Shown in pieces: positions 1 to 6,229 of a stretch of DNA of 6,454 bases. Numbering within the stretch: the first letter of the stretch is position 1; every line of letters starts with the position of its first letter. The DNA lies in the NCBI GenBank assembly GCA_945870925.1, contig CAMBTZ010000078.1:1-6454 (forward strand), in the 5' to 3' direction. Origin of the DNA: Chlamydia trachomatis. GTDB lineage: Bacteria > Chlamydiota > Chlamydiia > Chlamydiales > 2-12-FULL-49-11. Made by a program: the position numbers and the translations under genes. The notes beneath the pieces were generated by a model. It did no database searches, was not told where the DNA came from, and saw nothing but the letters and a program-made list of their open reading frames with translations.

Positions 1-2
1 TT

Positions 3-161
3 AAATATTATATAAAATATTTTAGCAACTATACGTTTTCCCTTGAAGGCATTCTAGCATATATGATTGCTCTTTGGATTTTAGAGGATTTCTTTATGTT
101 AAAACGTGAGGAAGGGGAAGCTTTTTTAAGCAACATTGTGGAGAGAGAAAATGTCACATAA
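3..161 (+). CDS. C-terminal end of DUF2764-like V-ATPase operon protein (5' partial)
   Basis: This is the open end of a gene that begins before the window; 52 residues are readable, from the first complete codon at base 3 to the TAA at 159-161. It is too short for a confident family call. Its position directly before atpA, and a hydrophobic/amphipathic helix (SLEGILAYMIALWILEDFFM) followed by a charged tail, fit the hypothetical protein (DUF2764 type, like C. trachomatis CT309) found between atpE and atpA in chlamydial V-ATPase operons. The last 11 bases overlap atpA, so the two are probably translationally coupled. The helix-then-charged-tail pattern also loosely recalls the end of archaeal/bacterial V-ATPase subunit C, which often carries an 'AYLLAKE'-like segment; that resemblance is from memory and is inference. 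The function of the family is not established to my knowledge, although a structural role in the ATPase is plausible. Confidence 0.7.
   Translation, partial: KYYIKYFSNYTFSLEGILAYMIALWILEDFFMLKREEGEAFLSNIVERENVT
140..145 (+). promoter_or_regulatory. Ribosome binding site of atpA
   Basis: GGAGAG lies 5 bases before the ATG at 151, inside the end of the upstream gene. It fixes the atpA start at 151. The in-frame TTG at 136 lies upstream of this site and would add five residues not expected in the family. Confidence 0.75.
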
Positions 162-1926
162 TATCAAAGCTACAGGAAAGGTAGTTGCAGCACTTGGGAA
201 TTTATTGAAAGTTGCGTTTACCGGTGACATTTTACAAGGTGAAATTGGATTTATTCAGCTTGAAAATGAGTCATTAAAATGTGAAGTCATCGAGATTGAT
301 AATGGTATTGCTAAGGTTCAGGTGTTTGAAGATACAAGAGGTGTAAAATTCGGTACTTCTGTTCATTTTACAAAAGAGCAGCTTGAAATTGAACTAGGGC
401 CAGGTTTACTTGCTCAGATTTTTGACGGCTTACAAACACCATTAGAAGAATTGGCTGATATTTCAGGTCTTTTTTTGCCGCGTGGAGTTCAAATTGAATC
501 ACTTGATCGTGTAAAGCGATGGGACTTTAAGGCTGTTGCTAAAATTGGTGATAGTTTGAAGCGCGGAGATTGCATTGGTGTTGTTCCTGAATCCCATTTC
601 ACTCACCAAATTATGCTCCCTTTTGCAATGTATGGCAAATATCGACTGACTTGGATTAAAAGTGCCGGTAGTTATCCTGTTGATACAGTGATTGCTAGAG
701 TTACAGATGAGAAAGGAAAAGAGCATGAACTGACAATGTATCAAAAATGGCCAATTAAGTTTGCTCTAATGCAAGGACAGAGAAAAAAAGCGACTAAAGC
801 TCTGATTACCGGTATCAGAATTATTGATACGATGGTCCCTCTTGTCAAAGGGGGAACTGCTGCAACGCCTGGCCCTTTTGGAGCTGGAAAAACAGTAACT
901 CAGCAGTTAATATCAAAGTATTCAAACGTCGATATTGTTGTGATAGCAGCTTGTGGTGAAAGGGCCGGTGAAGTTGTTGAAACTCTAAAAACGTTCCCTA
1001 CTCTGACAGATGTTCATTCAAATCAACCCTTGATGAACCGAACATGTATTATTTGTAATACATCATCTATGCCTGTCGCTGCTAGAGAAGCATCAGTATA
1101 TGTTGGTGTAACAATAGCTGAATACTACAGACAGATGGGCTTGGATGTTCTCCTTCTTGCTGACTCAACTTCAAGATGGGCGCAAGCAATGCGAGAAATG
1201 TCTGGTAGATTAGAAGAAATCCCCGGTGATGAAGCTTTTCCAGCCTACTTAGCTTCTAGAATTGCTGCATTTTATGAAAGAGCAGGTGTAATTGAACTTC
1301 CTAATTCTAAAGAAGGGTCTGTTACTATTATAGGTGCAGTATCACCTGCTGGCGGAAATTTTAGTGAGCCTGTAACTCAAGCGACTATGAATGTTGTTGG
1401 CGCTTTTATTTGCTTATCAAGAGAATTCTCCGATAAACGAATCTATCCCGCAATTGCGCCCTTAGAATCATGGTCAAAGTATTTAGAAGCATTTGGTGAT
1501 ATGCTAAAGCTTGAAATTCCGGAATGGAAAAAATGGATAGAACGCGCTCTCAAATTATTAAAAGGTGGCGATGAGATCGGAAGAAGGATGGAAGTTGTTG
1601 GACAAGAAGGTATCAGTTTAGACGATATGATTATTTATTTAAAATCTGAACTTTTTTCATTCTGTTACTTGCAGCAAAATGCCTTTGATAAAGAAGATGC
1701 ATACTGTTCCATAGAGCAGCAAAAGGCGCAGTTTCAGTTGATGAATCAGATTTTTGATAAAGAGTATGATTTTGATTCCCACGATGCTGCAAGAAGTTAT
1801 TTTCTTCAAATGCAGACAAAAGTGAAAAACTTAAACTTCCTAAATTATGAATCGAGTGCATATAAAAAGCTTCTTACTGCTTTGCAAGAAGAGTTAGAAA
1901 AAAGACATGCAATGGGTGGGGTGTAA
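151..1926 (+). CDS. atpA: V-type ATPase catalytic subunit A
   Basis: Subunit A is the ATP-binding catalytic subunit of the cytoplasmic V1/A1 head and alternates with subunit B in a hexamer. The 591 residues show the family plan. An N-terminal beta-barrel (about 1-75) is followed by the A-specific 'bulge' insert (about 110-200) and the nucleotide-binding domain with Walker A GPFGAGKT (241-248; Lys247 and Thr248). The GER motif carries the presumed catalytic Glu270, and Walker B LLLADSTSRWA contains Asp338. A helical C-terminal domain runs from about 440 to the end. The length matches chlamydial AtpA as I recall it. No intein interrupts the P-loop. The ATG at 151 was chosen because GGAGAG precedes it and MSHNIKATGKVV is a typical subunit A opening. 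The start overlaps the upstream gene by 11 bases and the stop abuts atpB. The segment after GER reads AGEVVE rather than the more common GNEMAE. I see no truncation or frameshift. Confidence 0.97.
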   Translation: MSHNIKATGKVVAALGNLLKVAFTGDILQGEIGFIQLENESLKCEVIEIDNGIAKVQVFEDTRGVKFGTSVHFTKEQLEIELGPGLLAQIFDGLQTPLEELADISGLFLPRGVQIESLDRVKRWDFKAVAKIGDSLKRGDCIGVVPESHFTHQIMLPFAMYGKYRLTWIKSAGSYPVDTVIARVTDEKGKEHELTMYQKWPIKFALMQGQRKKATKALITGIRIIDTMVPLVKGGTAATPGPFGAGKTVTQQLISKYSNVDIVVIAACGERAGEVVETLKTFPTLTDVHSNQPLMNRTCIICNTSSMPVAAREASVYVGVTIAEYYRQMGLDVLLLADSTSRWAQAMREMSGRLEEIPGDEAFPAYLASRIAAFYERAGVIELPNSKEGSVTIIGAVSPAGGNFSEPVTQATMNVVGAFICLSREFSDKRIYPAIAPLESWSKYLEAFGDMLKLEIPEWKKWIERALKLLKGGDEIGRRMEVVGQEGISLDDMIIYLKSELFSFCYLQQNAFDKEDAYCSIEQQKAQFQLMNQIFDKEYDFDSHDAARSYFLQMQTKVKNLNFLNYESSAYKKLLTALQEELEKRHAMGGV

Positions 1927-3228
1927 ATGCAAAAGTATTATGAAGAGATTATTGAGATAGATAACAGTACGTTTGTTGTTGTTGCAGAAGATGTTGCAAT
2001 TGGTGAGATGGTCAGAATTGATAAACAAGATGGAACAAAGCTTTCAGGTCATGTAATCAGCTTTGATGGAACTCGCGTAATTGTGCAAGTTAGAGGTCCT
2101 ACAAAAGGGCTATCAACAAATGATAGAGTTGTTTTTTTGAAAAAAACAATGGGAGTAATTGTTGGAGATCATATTTTAGGGCGTATTCTTAATTCAATGG
2201 GAGAGCCTATTGATGGCGGACCTCACATTGAAGGGGTCGAAGTTGCAATTGGGACAAATTCTGCAAATCCGGTTAAGAGAATTATTCCACATGGAATGAT
2301 CCAGACAAATATCCCTATGATTGATCTGTTTAATTGCCTTGTTGAGTCGCAAAAAATACCTATCTTCTCAGTCGCAGGAGAGCCTTATAACCAGCTTCTT
2401 ATGCGAATTGCTAATCAGACCGATGCAGACGTTGTTTTAATTGGAATTATGGCTGCTCGATATGATGACATTCATGCCTTTATTGATAATGCAAAACGTA
2501 TGGGTTCATTAGAAAAAACGACAATATTTGTCCATAAGGCAACTGATTATCCTGGTGAGTGTCTTTTAATTCCTGACATGGTTTTAACTGTTGCAGAGCA
2601 GTTTGCTGAACAAGGGAAAAAAGTTCTTGTTCTCCTGACAGATATGACAGCTTTTGCAGACGCGCTAAAAGAGATTGCAATCAGTTTGGAGCAGGTGCCT
2701 TCAAATCGTGGTTATCCTGGGTCTCTTTATTCCGATCTTGCATCACGCTATGAAAAAGCTATTGATATTGAGGGTCTTGGCTCAATTACTATCATTGCAG
2801 CAACAACAATGCCAGGAGATGATGTAACCCATCCTGTGCCAGATAATACCGGCTATATTACAGAAGGTCAGTTTTATTTAAGAGGGGGTCGAATTGAGCT
2901 TTTTGGATCTTTGTCAAGATTAAAGCAAAACGTGATCGGTGGAAAATCAAGTCGCGATGATCATGGAGCCCTTATGAATGCTCTAGTTAGATTTTATGCG
3001 GAAGCTTTAAAAGCAAGAGAGCTTTATAGCATGGGATTTAAACTCTCAAAATGGGATGAAAAGTTAATAAAATACGGTGATCTTTTTGAGGAAAAATTAA
3101 TGGACTTAAACGTCAATATCCCTCTTTTTGAAGCCCTCGATTTAGGTTGGAAAATTTTATCAGATTGTTTTGATCCTATGGAAGTTGGGATTAAGCAAGA
3201 TTTAATTGAAAGGTATTGGAAGAAGTAG
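1927..3228 (+). CDS. atpB: V-type ATPase subunit B (non-catalytic nucleotide-binding subunit)
   Basis: Subunit B pairs with A in the cytoplasmic head and completes the catalytic site from the neighbouring face. In the 433-residue product the P-loop position (148-155, SVAGEPYN) lacks the GKT of a working Walker A, as expected for B subunits, where this region is degenerate. The arginine finger that reaches the catalytic site is Arg331 in SLSRL, followed by the conserved RDDHGALMNAL segment (343-353). Other family marks are RGYPGSLYSDLASRYEKA (261-278) and the DNTGYITEGQ block (306-315). The ATG follows the atpA TAA with no base between. GGGTGGGG at 1914-1921 is a G-rich ribosome binding site 5 bases upstream, so coupled translation with atpA is likely, in keeping with a 1:1 ratio of A and B. 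A 10-base inverted repeat with T7/A7 tracts lies at 2129-2149 within the gene. Confidence 0.97.
   Translation: MQKYYEEIIEIDNSTFVVVAEDVAIGEMVRIDKQDGTKLSGHVISFDGTRVIVQVRGPTKGLSTNDRVVFLKKTMGVIVGDHILGRILNSMGEPIDGGPHIEGVEVAIGTNSANPVKRIIPHGMIQTNIPMIDLFNCLVESQKIPIFSVAGEPYNQLLMRIANQTDADVVLIGIMAARYDDIHAFIDNAKRMGSLEKTTIFVHKATDYPGECLLIPDMVLTVAEQFAEQGKKVLVLLTDMTAFADALKEIAISLEQVPSNRGYPGSLYSDLASRYEKAIDIEGLGSITIIAATTMPGDDVTHPVPDNTGYITEGQFYLRGGRIELFGSLSRLKQNVIGGKSSRDDHGALMNALVRFYAEALKARELYSMGFKLSKWDEKLIKYGDLFEEKLMDLNVNIPLFEALDLGWKILSDCFDPMEVGIKQDLIERYWKK
2129..2149. repeat. Perfect 10-base inverted repeat with T7/A7 arms inside atpB
   Basis: The arms TTGTTTTTTT (2129-2138) and AAAAAAACAA (2140-2149) are exact reverse complements around a single G at 2139. 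It encodes VFLKKT within AtpB residues 69-74. A one-base loop cannot form a normal RNA hairpin without opening several pairs, and A/T-only arms are weak, so I read it as a sequence accident of AT-rich coding DNA. The A7 and T7 runs are possible slippage sites. Confidence 0.5.
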
Positions 3229-3232
3229 GGTA

Positions 3233-3856
3233 ATGACACAGCTGAAATATACCAAAATTGAACTTGTGAGGCTTAAAAAAAAGCTAGGGCTTTTTAGGAA
3301 GTACTTGCCCACATTGCAATTAAAAAAAATGCTTCTTCAAGCTGAAGTGAATAAGGCTAGAGAGGAATTAAGGAAATTAAAAGAGATCTATGAAAAAGAG
3401 AAAGCAGAAGCTTTAAAGCACGCCCCTCTTTTAAATGATTCGGCTGTTCATGAAGTAAAATCTGCTTTTGAGATCGATGAAATTTTTACGACATTTGAAA
3501 ATATTGCTGGAATTCAAGTGCCTGTTTTAGAAAAGCTCTCATTTAAAAAGCCCCAAATGAGTTTAATCAAGAGTCCGGTTTGGATCGATACTATCATTGA
3601 AATTGTTCGCAAACTTAAGCATACATATGAAAAAGTTATCATCGGTATGAAGAAAAAAGAGATTATGGAAAGTGAACTTAGGACCGTCTCTATACGAGTG
3701 AATTTGTTTGAAAAACGGCTTTTGCCTGAACTTGAAGATCATATTAATAAGATTCGAATATTTCTAGGAGATCAGGAGTTGCAAGCAGTAGCCCAAGCTA
3801 AAGTTTCAAAAGAAAAAATTCTAAAACGGAAAGTGGAAGTTGCGAGGGGATCATGA
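3233..3856 (+). CDS. atpD: V-type ATPase subunit D (central rotor shaft)
   Basis: Subunit D is the coiled-coil shaft that turns inside the A/B hexamer and links it to the membrane ring, like gamma in F-type ATPases. The 207 residues have the expected pattern. A long charged N-terminal helix (about 5-62, rich in Lys/Glu/Leu heptads) is followed by a less regular middle (about 65-117) and a long C-terminal helix (about 118-205). The C-terminal helix holds the family segment RVNLFEKRLLPELEDHINKI (155-174). I chose the ATG at 3233, four bases after the atpB stop, because the product then opens MTQLKYTK, typical of this family. A TTG at 3206 in the same frame would place nine odd residues inside the end of atpB. 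The ribosome binding site is unclear: GGAAG at 3218-3222 and AGGG at 3227-3230 are candidates, both within the atpB end. The gene overlaps atpI by four bases (ATGA). Confidence 0.93.
   Translation: MTQLKYTKIELVRLKKKLGLFRKYLPTLQLKKMLLQAEVNKAREELRKLKEIYEKEKAEALKHAPLLNDSAVHEVKSAFEIDEIFTTFENIAGIQVPVLEKLSFKKPQMSLIKSPVWIDTIIEIVRKLKHTYEKVIIGMKKKEIMESELRTVSIRVNLFEKRLLPELEDHINKIRIFLGDQELQAVAQAKVSKEKILKRKVEVARGS
3844..3849 (+). promoter_or_regulatory. Ribosome binding site of atpI
   Basis: GAGGGG within the last codons of atpD lies 3 bases before the ATG at 3853 (5 bases if counted from the GAGG core). The start sits in an ATGA overlap with the atpD stop, a classic arrangement for translational coupling. 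Confidence 0.65.
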
Positions 3857-5775
3857 GAGTGCCACTAAAGAAGATTCTTTTTATAGGTTCTAAGCAAGCC
3901 CATGCTACATTTTTTGAAAGAGCCCAAAATATTGGATCATTTGAATTTATCTCTGTTAGTGGTGAAAAGCCTCATCTATTGCCTAAATCTATAGAAGATC
4001 TAAAGCTTGCTATCAAAATATTAAAAAAGCAGCCTGTAAAGGAGATTCAATCAGAAGTTGAGAGAGATAGAGCAAAATTTTTTATAGATCGGATCATTAC
4101 TTTAAAGTCTGAAATTGATCGATTATCTGAAGACCGAAGACTTCTTGATGCTGAGATTGTTAAAGTTCATCCACTTGGTCACTTTAGTATAGAAGAGTTA
4201 AACGCTCTAAAAGAAGATACAGGGAAAGTTTTTCAATTTTTCTTTGTTAGACACGATAGATTAAAAAAAGCAGATATTCCAAATGAGCTTATCTTTATAA
4301 AAAGAGAACTTGATTTTGATTATTACTTATACATTGGAGATGACAAATTTTCTCATCCCGCTTTAACTGAAGTCTATATTAGAAAACCCTTGGATGAGCT
4401 TTACCAGGATAAACAGAGATTTGGTGATGAAGTTCATGAAAAGGAGAGAGAATTAAAAACTCTTACTTGCTGTTTTGATGAGTTAGAAGAGATTTTATTA
4501 GAGGAGCTCGGCCATTTAAATCTCACATTTGCAAAAGGGGATGTTGATTACTATTTAGATGAAGAGCTTTTTGGTATTGAGGCGTGGGTTCCTGAAAATA
4601 AGATGGCCGAATTAGCAAATCTAGTTAACGGGTTACCTATTTATATGAGCAAAGTTGCTATTGAAAAAAGTGATGTTGAGCCCACATATTTAGAAAATAC
4701 CGGTATATCTAGAATTGGCCAAGATCTTGTTGAAATTTATGATATCCCATCGACAGGCGATAAAGATCCCTCATTTTGGGTGATTTGCTCATTTGCCCTC
4801 TTTTTTGGAATGATTGTTTCTGATGCCGGATATGGATTTCTTTTTCTCCTAGCATCGCTTTTTCTGCGCTTTAAATTCCCTAATTTAAAAGGGGTTAAGC
4901 AAAGAATGCTAAATCTTGGTCTAATACTTTCCTGCACAAGTATAATTTGGGGTGTTTTAATAGCCTCATACTTTAGCTTAGGTTTTGATCCGACAAATCC
5001 GATGTGTAAAACATCTGTTTTGTACCATATATCACTCAAGAAAATTGAATATCATATGAGTGCTGCCGATGAAACATTTGATGGCTGGAAAAAAGAGTAC
5101 CCCCAAATGAGTGAGGCAAAAACTCCGGTTGCAATTTTACAAGCAGGTTACAAAGAGATTAATGGTAAAAAAAACTATAAATTTATGAATGAGATGAATG
5201 ATGGACTCCTTCTTGAAATTGCAATTCTTGTCGGAATTATACATTTGAGTATCTCATTTCTCCGAAATCTATACCGTAATTGGTCAGGAATTGGATGGGT
5301 CATTACAATGTGGGGCGGCTATCTCTTTCTTCCAAAGATTGTAGGATCAATATCACTTATTCAATATCTTGGCCTACTTGGAAGTTATAATACATGCGTT
5401 ATGGGGCAGCAACTTCTATTTGGCGGTCTTGGGATTGCATTTATTCTTATGCTCATCCAACAAAGATGGATGGGGCTTACAATTGTTTTCAAAGTGATTG
5501 AAGTGTTTGCCGATACACTTTCCTACCTGCGTCTTTATGCACTCGGTCTTGCAGGCATGATTATGGCCTCTACATTTAATGATATGGGAGAGATGGTAGG
5601 TGGGGGAATTCTTGGTGCCCTTGTAATTCTATTTGGCCATACGATAAATATTACGCTGACAATTTCAGCAGGAGTTCTTCATGGACTTCGTCTCAATTTT
5701 CTGGAATGGTACCACCACTCGTTTGAGGGGGAAGGGAAAAAATTTCGTCCACTAAAATTATTTACTAAAGATTAA
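3853..5775 (+). CDS. atpI: V-type ATPase membrane stator subunit I (subunit a homologue)
   Basis: Subunit I joins the peripheral stalk to the membrane and forms the ion half-channels against the K ring. Residues 1 to about 300 are a cytoplasmic arm with two coiled stretches (about 60-105 and 180-218). The rest is membrane domain, with hydrophobic spans near 307-323, 324-340, 352-375, 450-470, 480-500, 518-537, 543-573 and 583-612. The essential arginine is Arg560 in SYLRLYALGLA. A second conserved arginine, Arg613, lies in HGLRLNFLEWY near the C-terminus, and the FFGMIVSDAGYG motif of the family spans 317-328. The length of 640 is normal for bacterial/archaeal I subunits. A polar stretch at about 378-448 between the third and fourth spans is longer than I expect for prokaryotic I subunits and should face outside the cytoplasm. 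Translation starts in the ATGA overlap with atpD, and the stop is 10 bases before atpK. Confidence 0.96.
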   Translation: MRVPLKKILFIGSKQAHATFFERAQNIGSFEFISVSGEKPHLLPKSIEDLKLAIKILKKQPVKEIQSEVERDRAKFFIDRIITLKSEIDRLSEDRRLLDAEIVKVHPLGHFSIEELNALKEDTGKVFQFFFVRHDRLKKADIPNELIFIKRELDFDYYLYIGDDKFSHPALTEVYIRKPLDELYQDKQRFGDEVHEKERELKTLTCCFDELEEILLEELGHLNLTFAKGDVDYYLDEELFGIEAWVPENKMAELANLVNGLPIYMSKVAIEKSDVEPTYLENTGISRIGQDLVEIYDIPSTGDKDPSFWVICSFALFFGMIVSDAGYGFLFLLASLFLRFKFPNLKGVKQRMLNLGLILSCTSIIWGVLIASYFSLGFDPTNPMCKTSVLYHISLKKIEYHMSAADETFDGWKKEYPQMSEAKTPVAILQAGYKEINGKKNYKFMNEMNDGLLLEIAILVGIIHLSISFLRNLYRNWSGIGWVITMWGGYLFLPKIVGSISLIQYLGLLGSYNTCVMGQQLLFGGLGIAFILMLIQQRWMGLTIVFKVIEVFADTLSYLRLYALGLAGMIMASTFNDMGEMVGGGILGALVILFGHTINITLTISAGVLHGLRLNFLEWYHHSFEGEGKKFRPLKLFTKD

Positions 5776-5779
5776 GGAG
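5774..5779 (+). promoter_or_regulatory. Strong ribosome binding site of atpK
   Basis: AAGGAG, beginning within the atpI stop codon, lies 6 bases before the ATG at 5786. It is the closest match to the Shine-Dalgarno consensus among the gene starts in the window, which fits the need for many copies of the ring subunit per complex. Confidence 0.8.
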
Positions 5780-5785
5780 AATTAT

Positions 5786-6208
5786 ATGGCTTTTGATTTT
5801 ATTGGCCCAATGTGTGCCCTTTCATTTAGCGCTATTGGAGCGGCAATCGGTTGTTCTATTGCAGGTATGGTATCCCATGCTGTTATGGCTAGAGTTGAAG
5901 AGGGACAAGGAAAAATGATTGGTCTTTCCGCAGTACCTGCATCTCAGCTTATTTACGGATTTATTTTAATGCTGCTTTTGAAAAATGCAATTGAGTCGGG
6001 CTCTGTTACTATCATTACATCAATTGCAATCGGTGTCGGATCAGGATTGGCAATTTTAGTTGCAGCTATCTATCAGGGAATGTGTTGCGCAAGTGCTATT
6101 CAAGCTGTTGCAAAACAACCATCACTTTTTGGTAAGACATTTGTTATTATCGGAATTGTGGAATCATTTGCCCTCTTTGCTTTTGTTTTTGCCTTGCTAT
6201 TAATGTAA
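5786..6208 (+). CDS. atpK: V-type ATPase proteolipid subunit K (rotor ring, subunit c)
   Basis: Subunit K forms the membrane ring that carries the coupling ion past subunit I. The 140-residue product is almost wholly hydrophobic. It has four predicted membrane helices (about 9-30, 48-66, 74-100 and 115-139), that is, two fused hairpins, each opening with a Gly/Ala-rich helix. The ion-binding carboxylate is Glu126 in helix 4 (IVESFALF). The matching position in helix 2 is Gln54 (VPASQLIYGF), so each subunit has one carboxylate. Aligned by eye with E. hirae NtpK, residues Ser53, Gln54, Gln97 (IYQGMCCASAIQ), Glu126 and Tyr57 match its Na+-site Thr64, Gln65, Gln110, Glu139 and the nearby Tyr68. 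Na+ is therefore the likely coupling ion; this is inference from recalled residues, not a computed alignment. It is the last ATPase gene of the operon. The next gene begins 21 bases on, with no terminator visible between. Confidence 0.96.
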   Translation: MAFDFIGPMCALSFSAIGAAIGCSIAGMVSHAVMARVEEGQGKMIGLSAVPASQLIYGFILMLLLKNAIESGSVTIITSIAIGVGSGLAILVAAIYQGMCCASAIQAVAKQPSLFGKTFVIIGIVESFALFAFVFALLLM

Positions 6209-6223
6209 GCACTGAAGATATAT

Positions 6224-6229
6224 AGGTGG
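6224..6229 (+). promoter_or_regulatory. Possible ribosome binding site touching the fumC start
   Basis: AGGTGG runs directly into the ATG at 6230 with no spacer, which is too close for normal use. A weak GAAG at 6214-6217, 12 bases upstream, is the other candidate. The start is supported by protein similarity rather than by this site. Confidence 0.3.

Noticed and set aside
136..150. In-frame TTG start giving five extra residues on AtpA
   Set aside because: The GGAGAG ribosome site lies downstream of it and serves the ATG at 151, which gives the usual N-terminus and a 591-residue product.
871..894. Possible intein insertion site at the AtpA P-loop
   Set aside because: Some A subunits carry an intein here, but this P-loop is continuous and the protein has normal length.
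2371..2391. Missing Walker A lysine in AtpB as a possible loss of function
   Set aside because: B subunits of V-type ATPases normally have a degenerate P-loop; the arginine finger Arg331 is present.
3206..3232. In-frame TTG start giving nine extra residues on AtpD
   Set aside because: It lies inside the end of atpB, and the added residues are not family-like. The ATG at 3233 gives the typical opening MTQLKYTK.
4737..5039. Open frame on the minus strand opposite atpI
   Set aside because: Its translation has no recognisable domain, and the + strand here encodes conserved membrane spans of AtpI. It is a shadow of that gene.
3553..5112. Repeated 12-mer CCCCAAATGAGT at 3553 and 5101 (approximate positions)
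   Set aside because: One shared 12-mer in a window of this size is expected by chance, and the two copies lie in unrelated coding sequence.
6209..6229. Terminator or promoter between atpK and fumC
   Set aside because: The 21 bases contain no hairpin with a T-run and no convincing -35/-10 pair.
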